This document shows positions 1-6,390 of a stretch of 9,740 bases of DNA, piece by piece. Source of the stretch: an uncultured Bacilli bacterium (GTDB taxonomy: Bacteria > Bacillota_I > Bacilli_A > RF39 > UBA660); assembly GCA_948750805.1 (NCBI GenBank), contig CAPZYV010000031.1:1-9740 (forward strand). Reading direction: 5' to 3'. The notes beneath the pieces were generated by a model. That model ran no database searches. It had not been told where the DNA came from and worked only from the letters and a program-made list of their open reading frames with translations. Position 1 is the first letter of the stretch. Each line of letters opens with the position of its first letter. A program made the position numbers and the translations under genes.

Positions 1-434
1 CTAATAAAATGGATTTACCTAATGCAGAAAGTAATTTAGAAGAATTTAAAAAGAAATTTCCAGATAAAAATATTGTTGAAGTTAGTTCAGTTACAAATGT
101 AGGATTTGAAATATTGATGAAAACTTTAGCTGATTTATTAGAGGAAGTAGAAGAAAATCCTATATATGAGGAAGAAGATTTTTTAAGTCATGTTATTTAT
201 AAATTTAAAAATGAAAGACCTTTTACTATTACTAAAGATGGAGATGTCTGGGTATTAGAAGGTAAAGAATTAGAAAAACTATTTAAAATGACAAGATTTA
301 ATGAAGATGAAGCTGTTCTGCGTTTTGCACGAAAACTAAAAGGTATGGGAGTAGAAGCAGAACTTGAACGTTTAGGGGCTCAAAGAGGCGATGAAGTACA
401 AATTTGTGATTACATATTTGAATTTAAAGAATAA
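1..434 (+). CDS. obgE: GTPase ObgE/CgtA, C-terminal part (5' truncated by window edge)
   Basis: This is the 3' end of the gene for the Obg GTPase, which associates with the large ribosomal subunit and acts in ribosome assembly and stress control. The frame is already open at base 3 and begins N-K-M-D, the G4 guanine-specificity motif of Obg proteins, so the ATG at 9 is an internal Met and not the start. A G5-like motif (S-S-V-T-N-V-G) follows about 25 residues later. The last 70 or so residues match the OCT domain typical of Gram-positive Obg: the G-D-V-W-V-L-E-G segment, then F-N-E-D-E-A-V-L-R-F, then G-A-Q-R-G-D-E-V near the end. The glycine-rich N-terminal Obg fold and the G1-G3 motifs lie outside the window. 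The stop codon lies inside the following terminator hairpin. The family is clear; only the start is missing. Confidence 0.95.
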   Translation, partial: NKMDLPNAESNLEEFKKKFPDKNIVEVSSVTNVGFEILMKTLADLLEEVEENPIYEEEDFLSHVIYKFKNERPFTITKDGDVWVLEGKELEKLFKMTRFNEDEAVLRFARKLKGMGVEAELERLGAQRGDEVQICDYIFEFKE

Positions 435-456
435 CATTTATGATGTTATTTTTTTT
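430..456 (+). terminator. Rho-independent terminator of obgE
   Basis: A perfect 8-bp stem (AATAACAT at 430-437, ATGTTATT at 443-450) closes a 5-base loop and is followed by six more T residues at 451-456. The left arm contains the obgE stop codon (432-434). Confidence 0.85.
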
Positions 457-493
457 AGGGCAAAATGTTTTAAAAAGTGAATTTTTACAAGAT

Positions 494-519
494 AAAAAAA
501 ATGAAGTTTAATCTTCATT
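494..519 (-). terminator. Rho-independent terminator of the DUF192 gene
   Basis: Read on the minus strand, a perfect 7-bp stem (AATGAAG / CTTCATT, plus positions 513-519 and 500-506) is followed by a run of T residues (plus A-run 494-499). The gene's TAA stop (plus 508-510) lies in the 6-base loop. It faces the obgE terminator, so the two convergent transcripts are separated by only about 37 bases. That spacer holds nothing else recognisable. Confidence 0.8.
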
Positions 520-837
520 GAAAATAAGAATAGTGCCTATTTTTATTTTTTTGCTAGAGTTAGCTGGAAGCTCTAAAATACTAGTCTTTTTAATATCGTA
601 ATTTATTTTTATGATTCTGTTTTTAGGCAAATTTTCATATTTATATATTACTTCATTATTTTCATCTAAACCTACTATGTCAATATTTTCTTTCATAAAA
701 TAAGTATGAATTGAATTACATTTAGGAAAAATCATACCATAGTTAATATTACTTTTTCCCATTAAGCCTTTTAATCTTTTAGGAAAACTATCAGCAATAA
801 CTATTTCATATTTTTCTTTATTAGTTTTTAGATACAT
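508..837 (-). CDS. DUF192 family protein
   Basis: A 109-residue protein matching the small DUF192 (UPF0127) family, whose biochemical function is not established. The family landmarks are in order: R-L-K-G-L-M-G near residues 21-27, then G-M-I-F-P at 34-38. C-N-S-I-H-T-Y-F-M at 40-48 is the form seen in clostridial and bacillar members, and is followed by an I-D-I-V-G-L-D strand at 52-58. A late S-I-L-E-L-P-A motif sits at 86-92, before the usual K-I-G closing strand. There is no signal peptide, unlike many proteobacterial members, so it is probably cytoplasmic. The start is supported by AGGTGA four bases upstream of the ATG (plus 842-847). It stands alone on its strand, convergent with obgE and divergent from the transporter gene, and has its own terminator. 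Confidence 0.8.
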   Translation of the reverse strand: MYLKTNKEKYEIVIADSFPKRLKGLMGKSNINYGMIFPKCNSIHTYFMKENIDIVGLDENNEVIYKYENLPKNRIIKINYDIKKTSILELPANSSKKIKIGTILIFNED

Positions 838-853
838 ATTATCACCTAATATA

Positions 854-862
854 ATTTTAGCA
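854..862 (-). promoter_or_regulatory. Possible extended -10 promoter for the DUF192 gene
   Basis: The minus strand reads TGCTAAAAT, an extended -10 element (TGn plus TAAAAT), ending about 6 bases before the Shine-Dalgarno site of the DUF192 gene. No convincing -35 box is seen. If it is used, the leader is only about 10 bases. Confidence 0.35.
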
Positions 863-895
863 TAAAAATAAAGAAATATTACTAAAAATAAAGAA

Positions 896-924
896 TTTAC
901 TATAAAATAAATTTGTTATATAAT
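896..924 (+). promoter_or_regulatory. Sigma-A-type promoter for the MFS-like gene
   Basis: TTTACT (896-901) and a perfect TATAAT (919-924) are separated by 17 bases. Transcription would begin near 931, right at the Shine-Dalgarno AGGTGA (932-937), giving a leader of about a dozen bases before the ATG at 943. Confidence 0.6.
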
Positions 925-942
925 TAATAATAGGTGAGCAGT

Positions 943-2119
943 ATGAGTGAAGAAAAGTCTATATTTATGATTAATATTTTGAAAAATATTATAAGTGTTT
1001 ACTTTGATACATTTTTTGTTTTATATTTTTTTCAAGTGGCTAATTATGAGGTTATACCTTTAGCAAAATATTATATAACTTTTTATGTTTTTATAGGTTT
1101 TGGTTTTTTATTAATTAGAAAATCAATGAAAAAAAATATTAAAGTTCCTTATTTTCAACTTGGTATTTCTATGCAAGCACTATATATAGCTTTAATAATG
1201 CTATTAAAAGATAAAATTATTAATTATATTTTTTTGGCAGGTATATTAAAAGGATTAGCGGATGGTTTTTATTATTATCCTAAAGATATTTTAGATTCTG
1301 AAAAAATTAGTAATGATAAAAGGCAAAGGTTTAGTGGAATTGTATCTACTGTAAATAAAATAACTTCAATAATTATACCTTTATGTTTAGGAGTACTTCT
1401 TACATTTATGAGTTATACTGATTTAGGAAAAATATTCTTTATTTTATTTATTATAATGTTTTTAATATCTTTTGGAATAAATGATGAAAAATATTATGAT
1501 AAAAAGTTTGAAATGTCAAAATTTTTTAAATTAATAAAAATTAATAAAAATTAATAAAAATATTAAAAACTCACTTTTAGTACCTATATTATCAGGACTT
1601 ACTTATTCATCAGGAGTTATGGGTCTTATTGTAACGCTTTATAATATTAATGTTTTTAAAACAAATTTAAATTTAGGTTTTATTGATAGTATTACCGCGG
1701 CTTTATCACTTTTAATATGTATTTTATACTCGTTAAAAATAAATCCAAAACATTTTAAAACTATATCTATATTTTCTGGTATTATATCTTTGTTATCTCT
1801 TGTTGTATTTAGTATTATGCCAAGTTTAGGTTCGTTAGTTTTTTATTTATTAATAAGGTATTCTTTTATACTAATTATTAGTTTAATTAGTGAAAATGTG
1901 GTGGTAAATTTAACTAATTGTAAAGAGATTAAAAATGATTTTAAGCCTGAATATTTTTGTATGCGAGGTATTTTATTTTCTGTATCAAGAGCTTTTGGCT
2001 ATGTTCTTTTGTTAATAGTTACTTATGTATTTGGTAGTGAATATATTTATTTTATTTTGATATTATCAGGATTATCTTTATTTATAGAAAGTATAATAGT
2101 ATCAAAATTAAGTGAATAG
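943..2119 (+). pseudogene. MFS-like 12-helix transporter, frame broken at a 10-bp tandem repeat
   Basis: The two open halves belong to one membrane-protein gene. The first (943-1554, 203 codons) has about six hydrophobic helices and ends with a charged loop; the second, in the +1 frame, is open from 1538 to the TAG at 2117-2119 and has about six more. The break lies inside three perfect copies of a 10-bp unit (1531-1560): the first frame reads L-I-K-I-N-K-N and meets TAA at 1552. Removing one unit joins the halves into one 388-codon protein, the usual size for the Major Facilitator Superfamily. The break falls in the central loop between the two six-helix bundles. The family is inferred from topology and general character, and the substrate is unknown. 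The ATG at 943 is preferred over a GTG at 934, because AGGTGA (932-937) is correctly spaced for the ATG and overlaps the GTG. The gene may be a phase-variable locus in the off state rather than a dead gene. Confidence 0.65.
1531..1560 (+). repeat. Three perfect tandem copies of TTAATAAAAA
   Basis: The 10-bp unit occurs three times without a mismatch at 1531-1540, 1541-1550 and 1551-1560, within the transporter gene. Ten is not a multiple of three, so each gain or loss of a unit changes the reading frame. With two units the frame continues into the second half of the gene. With three or more, the frame always meets TAA in the third unit. Confidence 0.95.
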
Positions 2120-2174
2120 CTAATTAATAAAATTACTTTCTTTATAAGAAAAATTAGAGTTAATTTAGGATTAA
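2120..2174. repeat. Cluster of short inverted repeats upstream of the tad promoter
   Basis: Three small dyads are visible. CTAATT (2120-2125) and AATTAG (2152-2157) enclose an inner TTTCTT-TAT-AAGAAA hairpin (2137-2151), and TTAAT-TTAGG-ATTAA (2160-2174) ends three bases before the -35 box. No T-run follows, so this is not a standard terminator for the transporter gene. The dyads could be operator-like, but in such AT-rich DNA they may be chance. Confidence 0.3.
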
Positions 2175-2176
2175 AA

Positions 2177-2205
2177 TTGACTTTTTTCTGGTTTTATTAT
2201 ATCAT
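2177..2205 (+). promoter_or_regulatory. Sigma-A-type promoter of the tad operon
   Basis: TTGACT (2177-2182) and TATCAT (2200-2205) match the consensus at five of six bases each and are separated by the ideal 17 bases. The predicted start point is near 2212, about 17 bases before the flp start codon. It is the best-scoring promoter in the window by eye and would drive all seven tad genes. Confidence 0.75.
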
Positions 2206-2228
2206 TAATTATGATAAGGGTGAAAGTT

Positions 2229-2429
2229 ATGAATAAGCACGGACAAGCTTTAGTAGAATATATTCTTATTATTGCCTTAATTAGTGTAATTGCAATAGCA
2301 CTTGTTAATTATTTTGGTGGTTATTTAAAAGATGCTATAACTAAAACTAGTTGTAGTTTAGTCGGTGAAGAATATGTTAAAGGTGAAAAAATTGGCGAAG
2401 CTTATTGCGAAGAAAAGAAAAATAACTAA
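2229..2429 (+). CDS. flp: Flp-type major pilin
   Basis: A 66-residue prepilin of the Flp/Fap family, the predicted structural subunit of the Tad pilus. A very short positive leader (M-N-K-H-G) ends in Gly5, the predicted processing site, followed by Q-A-L-V-E-Y: the Flp signature with Glu at +5 and Tyr at +6. A hydrophobic helix follows (about residues 12-29), then a short soluble tail containing Cys42 and Cys60. The ATG at 2229 is chosen because the in-frame ATG at 2211 lies at the predicted transcription start, while AAGGGTGA (2216-2223) is five bases before 2229. First gene of the operon, 20 bases before the first TadE-like gene. The short length and sequence motif make the family assignment firm. 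Assembly into a pilus is inferred from the neighbours. Confidence 0.88.
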   Translation: MNKHGQALVEYILIIALISVIAIALVNYFGGYLKDAITKTSCSLVGEEYVKGEKIGEAYCEEKKNN

Positions 2430-2449
2430 CCTTAAAGGGGATAATAAAG

Positions 2450-2797
2450 ATGAGTAAAAAGGGACAAGCGTTAGTAGAGTTTGTAATTATTATGCCGATT
2501 TTTGTAATGCTTGTTCTAGGTGTTATGGATATTGGTAAAATAATGTATTCAAAAATAACTTTAGAAGAACAAGTTGGGGATGTAATTTCTTTATATCAAA
2601 ATGGGATTAATAAAGAAGATATAGTTCTTAAATTGAAGTTTAGTCAAGATGATATTGATTTATATATTAGTCAAAATGAAGATAATACTGAATTTTTATT
2701 AGTTAAAGAAGTTGAAATTATAACACCAGGATTAAATTTAATATTTAATAATCCATACTTTATTAAAGTTACAAGGAGTATTATAAATGATATTTAA
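2450..2797 (+). CDS. tadE: TadE-like pseudopilin with intact Glu+5
   Basis: A 115-residue TadE/TadG-family pseudopilin. The N-terminus M-S-K-K-G precedes Q-A-L-V-E-F, so the type IV-like processing Gly (residue 5) and the Glu at +5 of the mature protein are both present. One hydrophobic helix follows (about 11-28, including P-I-F-V-M-L-V-L-G), then an outward-facing domain of about 85 residues. This is the TadE pattern, in contrast to Flp, which is shorter and has Tyr after Glu. In known Tad systems such proteins are minor pilins or pseudopilins processed by the same peptidase and needed for pilus formation. AAAGGGG (2434-2440) lies nine bases before the ATG. Its end overlaps the next gene by 11 bases, which suggests coupled translation. 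Confidence 0.8.
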   Translation: MSKKGQALVEFVIIMPIFVMLVLGVMDIGKIMYSKITLEEQVGDVISLYQNGINKEDIVLKLKFSQDDIDLYISQNEDNTEFLLVKEVEIITPGLNLIFNNPYFIKVTRSIINDI

Positions 2798-3158
2798 TAA
2801 GCATGGACAGACTTTAGTATTATTTGTAATATTAATACCAATTTTGCTTTTACTAGCTGCTTTTGTTATTGATATGGGAGTTATTATTTCAAATAAAGCT
2901 CATTTAAAAGAAGTTACAAAATTAGCTATAAAAGAAAATGTTGATAATTTAGAAGATACTAACAAAATAAAAAAAATATTAGAGATAAATAAAGTTGATG
3001 TTAATAATTTAGAAATTAATATTATAGATAATAAAATTAATATTAAAAATGAAATTTCAGTTAAAAGTATTTTTGGTTCAGTAGTTGGTATTTTAGACTA
3101 TAAAATAAAAATAAATATAACGGGATATAAAAGTAATGATAAAATTATAATAGAATAA
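2787..3158 (+). CDS. TadE/TadG-like pseudopilin lacking Glu+5
   Basis: A 123-residue protein with the same opening as its two upstream neighbours: positive leader ending N-K-H-G (Gly7), then Q-T-L-V-L-F and a long hydrophobic helix (about 10-32, with P-I-L-L-L-L-A-A-F). Leu replaces the Glu expected at +5. TadG-type proteins commonly carry a related N-terminal segment (the TadE/TadG-like, or Flp-pilus-assembly, motif), but usually have a much longer extracellular part, sometimes with a von Willebrand A domain. Here the tail is only about 90 residues, rich in Asn, Ile and Lys, with no recognised fold. AAGGAG (2773-2778), eight bases upstream, supports the ATG at 2787 even though it overlaps the previous gene. 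Either a shortened TadG-like protein or a second TadE-like protein; the exact role is uncertain. Confidence 0.7.
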   Translation: MIFNKHGQTLVLFVILIPILLLLAAFVIDMGVIISNKAHLKEVTKLAIKENVDNLEDTNKIKKILEINKVDVNNLEINIIDNKINIKNEISVKSIFGSVVGILDYKIKINITGYKSNDKIIIE

Positions 3159-3172
3159 AAGTGGGTGAATTT

Positions 3173-3934
3173 ATGAATATTAGAGGAACGACAGTAGGGA
3201 TATCAAGTGCTAAAGGTGGAGTTGGAAAAACTTTAACAACTTTAAATTTAGCAGGATTATATGAATCTTTAAATAAACAAGTTTTAATAATAGATTTTGA
3301 TTTATCAGGTGGGGGAATAGCGACCTCTTTAAATGTGGAACCGGAAAAAAATGTTTATAATTTAGTTGATGATTTTAATAATAATAGATTTAGAGATTTT
3401 CGTAATTATGTTACAAGATATGATAATCATATTGATATTTTAGCTAGTCCTAAAGACCCAAGGCAAGCTAGTAAAATTGAAGCTAAATATGTAGAATTAA
3501 TTTTAGATAAAGCAGTATTTAATTATGATGTTGTATTAATTGATACCAATCATGTTTTAGATGATTTTAATGTTCTAACTTTAGACTTAGTAGACCATAT
3601 GCTTTTTTTAGTAACTAATGACCCACTAGACTTAAAAAATATGCGTAGTTTAGTTTCTATTTTAACTGATGTTAATTATCAAAATTATAAAATAATTCTT
3701 AATGAAAGTGTTAGTCCTTTTAAGAAATATTTTAGTTTATATGATATTAAAAACGTTATAGGAGCTAATATTGATTACGTTATATCTAAAGATTTTTATA
3801 TAAAAAATATCGATAATTTTATTATGAGTGGGAAAATTATTACGCTTGATAGTAAAGCTCCTTCAGTATTTGCTAAAGATTATACTACCCTTATGCAAAT
3901 TATTACAGATATTTATAATGAGGGGGTAAGATAA
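3173..3934 (+). CDS. tadZ: TadZ/CpaE-like ParA/MinD-family ATPase
   Basis: A 253-residue P-loop ATPase of the ParA/MinD superfamily. The deviant Walker A motif A-K-G-G-V-G-K-T is at residues 13-20, with both signature lysines (14 and 19). The A' motif with D-F-D is at 41-43 and Walker B V-L-I-D-T at 120-125. In Tad systems TadZ/CpaE helps place the machine in the cell and connects it to the secretion ATPase, and the position just before tadA fits that role. Caulobacter CpaE and many TadZ proteins carry an N-terminal receiver-like domain; this one begins only 12 residues before the P-loop, so it is a stripped-down form. The ATG at 3173 is preferred to a GTG at 3161, because GGGTGA (3163-3168) lies just before the ATG and nothing suitable precedes the GTG. 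The stop overlaps the tadA start by one base (TAATG). Confidence 0.82.
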   Translation: MNIRGTTVGISSAKGGVGKTLTTLNLAGLYESLNKQVLIIDFDLSGGGIATSLNVEPEKNVYNLVDDFNNNRFRDFRNYVTRYDNHIDILASPKDPRQASKIEAKYVELILDKAVFNYDVVLIDTNHVLDDFNVLTLDLVDHMLFLVTNDPLDLKNMRSLVSILTDVNYQNYKIILNESVSPFKKYFSLYDIKNVIGANIDYVISKDFYIKNIDNFIMSGKIITLDSKAPSVFAKDYTTLMQIITDIYNEGVR

Positions 3935-5385
3935 TGAAGCAAACTTTAAGAGATGCTTTTGATATAAAAATAAAGCAAAGAAAACAGGATATAATAAATG
4001 ATTATGAAATATTTCAAGATAAAGCTTTGCTGGATAAATTAAGAACAGAAATAGTAGAAAATTTAATTGATAATGAAATGCCAGATGATAAGTCGTTATC
4101 AGAATGGATAAATGATGAAATTGATAGAACTATTGAAGGGTATGATTTATCTAATTTGGAAAGAAGTCATTTATTTAATTTGATTGATAATGAGATAAAT
4201 GGATATGGACCAATTTCAGAATTATTAGAAGATGATAATATTACAGAAATAATGGTTAATTCTCCAAATGAAATATATATTGAAATAGATGGTGTTTTAA
4301 CTAAAGATGAAAGTGTTTCATTTATAAATGACGAACATATTATTAGAACAGTGCAAAGACTTATAGAACCACTTGGAAGAACTATTGATGCATCTAATCC
4401 TATGGTTGATTCAAGATTATTAGATGGTTCAAGAATAAATGCGGTAATACCTCCATTATCAACTAGAGGACCAGTTATTACAATTAGAAAATTTAAAGAA
4501 TCAATGTCAAATATTGGTGAATTAATTAGGATTGGAACATTAACTCCTTATATGGCAAGATTTTTGGATGCAGCGATTAGAGGAAAATGTAATATGATTA
4601 TTTGTGGTGGGACTGGTAGTGGTAAAACAACGCTTTTAAATGTTTTAAGTAGCTTTATAAATAGTGATGAAAGAATAATTACAATTGAAGATGCAGCAGA
4701 ATTAAAACTTAATCAAAAACATGTAATTTCCTTAGAAACTAAAACGATGAATTATGAAAAAACAGGAGAAGTAACAATTAGAGATTTGGTTTTAAATAGT
4801 CTTAGAATGAGACCTGACCGTATAATTGTCGGTGAAGTTAGAGGAAAAGAAGCATTTGATATGCTTCAAGCAATGAATACAGGACACGATGGCTCACTTA
4901 CTACTTTACATGCTAATGGAGCACAAGATGCTTTAAATAGATTAGAGACTATGGTTTTAATGGGTGGTTTTGATATACCTATTAAAGCTGTTCGTGAATA
5001 CATTATGAGTGCTATTGATTTAATTGTATGTATCGAGAGAATGAGTGATGGTCGGAGAAAAGTTACTAGTATTTCTGAGTTGGATTCTTTTGTTAATGAA
5101 GAAATTAAATTAAAAGAAATTTTTGCTTTTAAACAAAATGGGTTAACGGAAACCGGTGAAGTTAATGGTGAATTTATTTTATATGATGGTGTGCCAAAAG
5201 TTTATAAAAAAATAAAAGCACGAGGCGTAAATGATATTGAAGATATATTTTTTCCCGAAGATGTAAATGTTGATGTAATTATAAAAAATAATGATGAAAA
5301 AGAGCAAGAAGAGAAAAAAGCAGATGATGAAGTATATTATTATCAAGGTAAATATACTGATTTAATGCCTAAACAAAAAGATTAG
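3934..5385 (+). CDS. tadA: TadA/CpaF secretion ATPase
   Basis: A 483-residue ATPase of the type II/IV secretion (GspE/VirB11/CpaF) family, which powers pilus assembly from the cytoplasm. Visible motifs: a CpaF-type N-terminal region with N-G-Y-G-P-I near 89-94; Walker A G-G-T-G-S-G-K-T at 225-232; an acidic Asp box T-I-E-D-A-A-E-L at 250-257. Walker B and its surroundings, R-P-D-R-I-I-V-G-E-V-R-G, lie at 293-304, and the His box T-G-H-D-G-S-L-T-T-L-H-A-N at 316-328. All catalytic landmarks are intact, so the machine is probably active. The length is in the normal CpaF range. The last 30 or so residues are very acidic and Lys-rich and lie outside the core fold. AGGGGG (3921-3926) serves the ATG, which overlaps the tadZ stop. 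Confidence 0.93.
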   Translation: MKQTLRDAFDIKIKQRKQDIINDYEIFQDKALLDKLRTEIVENLIDNEMPDDKSLSEWINDEIDRTIEGYDLSNLERSHLFNLIDNEINGYGPISELLEDDNITEIMVNSPNEIYIEIDGVLTKDESVSFINDEHIIRTVQRLIEPLGRTIDASNPMVDSRLLDGSRINAVIPPLSTRGPVITIRKFKESMSNIGELIRIGTLTPYMARFLDAAIRGKCNMIICGGTGSGKTTLLNVLSSFINSDERIITIEDAAELKLNQKHVISLETKTMNYEKTGEVTIRDLVLNSLRMRPDRIIVGEVRGKEAFDMLQAMNTGHDGSLTTLHANGAQDALNRLETMVLMGGFDIPIKAVREYIMSAIDLIVCIERMSDGRRKVTSISELDSFVNEEIKLKEIFAFKQNGLTETGEVNGEFILYDGVPKVYKKIKARGVNDIEDIFFPEDVNVDVIIKNNDEKEQEEKKADDEVYYYQGKYTDLMPKQKD

Positions 5386-5394
5386 GAGTAAATA

Positions 5395-6390
5395 ATGGAC
5401 GGAGTAACAATTTTACAAATTATTTTAGTTCTTATTATAATTGGAGTAATATTTTATTTACTTCGTCTTTATCGTGCGGTAAATTTAGAAAAAAGGATTG
5501 GAAAATTTGCTATAAGTTCTGTTAATAATAAACAAGTATCTTTTTTTGATAAATCTTACTTGTTTATTTGGCATCTTATAAGAAAAATATCTAAAATAAT
5601 TAATAAATCAGAAGTATTAAGAAAGTATGGTAACAGATATAATAAGTTTATATCTTTTGAAGATAAAAATAATAAAGAGGGATTAGATTATGTTTCGCTT
5701 AAGTTTTTACTTTCTTTTTCTATAATTATATTAAGTTTTGTGACATTATTGTTTCATAAAATAGAATTTAATTTGATGTTTTTCTTAGTAATATTTTTAA
5801 TAGGTTTCTTTTTACCAGATATTGTTTTAAATCTTGAGTTTTCAAAAAAGAGAAAAAAAATTGAAGATGATTTATTGAAAGCTATTATTATTATGAATAA
5901 TGCTTTTCAAAGTGGACGTAATATAATGCAAGCAATAGAATCAGTTAAAAGGGAACTTGATGGACCGATAGAAGATGAGTTTAAAAAAATTTATTTAGAT
6001 ATAACGTATGGTCTTAGTTTAGATGTTGTTTTTAAAAGGTTTTATGACCGAGTAAGATTAGAAGATGCTAAATATATTACGACTTCTTTAACACTATTAA
6101 ATAAAACAGGAGGTAATATTATAAAAGTATTTTCTTTAATTGAAAAATCTATATTTGATAAGAAAAATTTAAAAAATGAACTTCGAAGTTTAACTGCTTC
6201 TAGTAGATTTGTTTTTAAATTATTAGCAATTTTACCTTTTGGATTTTCTTTAATAATATTTATTTTAAATCCGATGTATTTTAAGCCTTTATTTACTACA
6301 CCGATAGGTATTATAGTACTTCTTATAATAATTATTTTATATGTTGTTTATATATTAATAATTAAAAAAGCTCTAGAGGTGAAAATATGA
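5395..6390 (+). CDS. tadB: TadB-like inner-membrane platform protein
   Basis: A 331-residue membrane protein of the GspF/T2SSF family. Predicted helices lie near residues 5-24, 102-120, 126-146, 272-292 and 303-323. A cytoplasmic helical T2SSF-type domain lies between the third and fourth, about 155-268. This includes the recurring pattern A-F-Q-S-G-R-N-I-M-Q-A followed by D-I-T-Y-G-L-S-L-D, typical of TadB/TadC. It is expected to form the membrane platform on which TadA acts, together with TadC. AGGAG (5384-5388) overlaps the tadA stop and lies six bases before the ATG. Its TGA stop overlaps the tadC start (ATGA), so the two platform subunits are probably translated in a coupled way. Order and homology to TadC make this assignment firm, although sequence identity to characterised TadB cannot be measured here. 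Confidence 0.85.
   Translation: MDGVTILQIILVLIIIGVIFYLLRLYRAVNLEKRIGKFAISSVNNKQVSFFDKSYLFIWHLIRKISKIINKSEVLRKYGNRYNKFISFEDKNNKEGLDYVSLKFLLSFSIIILSFVTLLFHKIEFNLMFFLVIFLIGFFLPDIVLNLEFSKKRKKIEDDLLKAIIIMNNAFQSGRNIMQAIESVKRELDGPIEDEFKKIYLDITYGLSLDVVFKRFYDRVRLEDAKYITTSLTLLNKTGGNIIKVFSLIEKSIFDKKNLKNELRSLTASSRFVFKLLAILPFGFSLIIFILNPMYFKPLFTTPIGIIVLLIIIILYVVYILIIKKALEVKI

Noticed and set aside
9..11. ATG at 9 as the start of a small gene
   Set aside because: The frame is open upstream to the window edge, and this Met is the M of the N-K-M-D G4 motif of ObgE.
838..942. Riboswitch or structured RNA in the divergent intergenic region
   Set aside because: The gap is about 100 bases, is nearly all A and T, and is accounted for by two promoters; no stable stems were seen.
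1619..2119. Second half of the transporter as an independent gene starting at 1619
   Set aside because: The frame is open and meaningful upstream of 1619 back to the repeat, the AGGAG is only two bases from the ATG, and the product would be half a transporter.
2137..2151. Hairpin TTTCTT-TAT-AAGAAA as a terminator for the transporter gene
   Set aside because: The stem is all but free of G-C pairs and no T-run follows on the plus strand.
2211..2213. ATG at 2211 as the flp start
   Set aside because: It lies at the predicted transcription start, leaves no room for a ribosome-binding site and would move the processing Gly further from the N-terminus; 2229 has a good site.
6387..6390. TGA read as tryptophan (Mycoplasma code)
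   Set aside because: TGA closes tadB in a normal ATGA overlap, every Trp codon checked is TGG, and no gene has an internal TGA.
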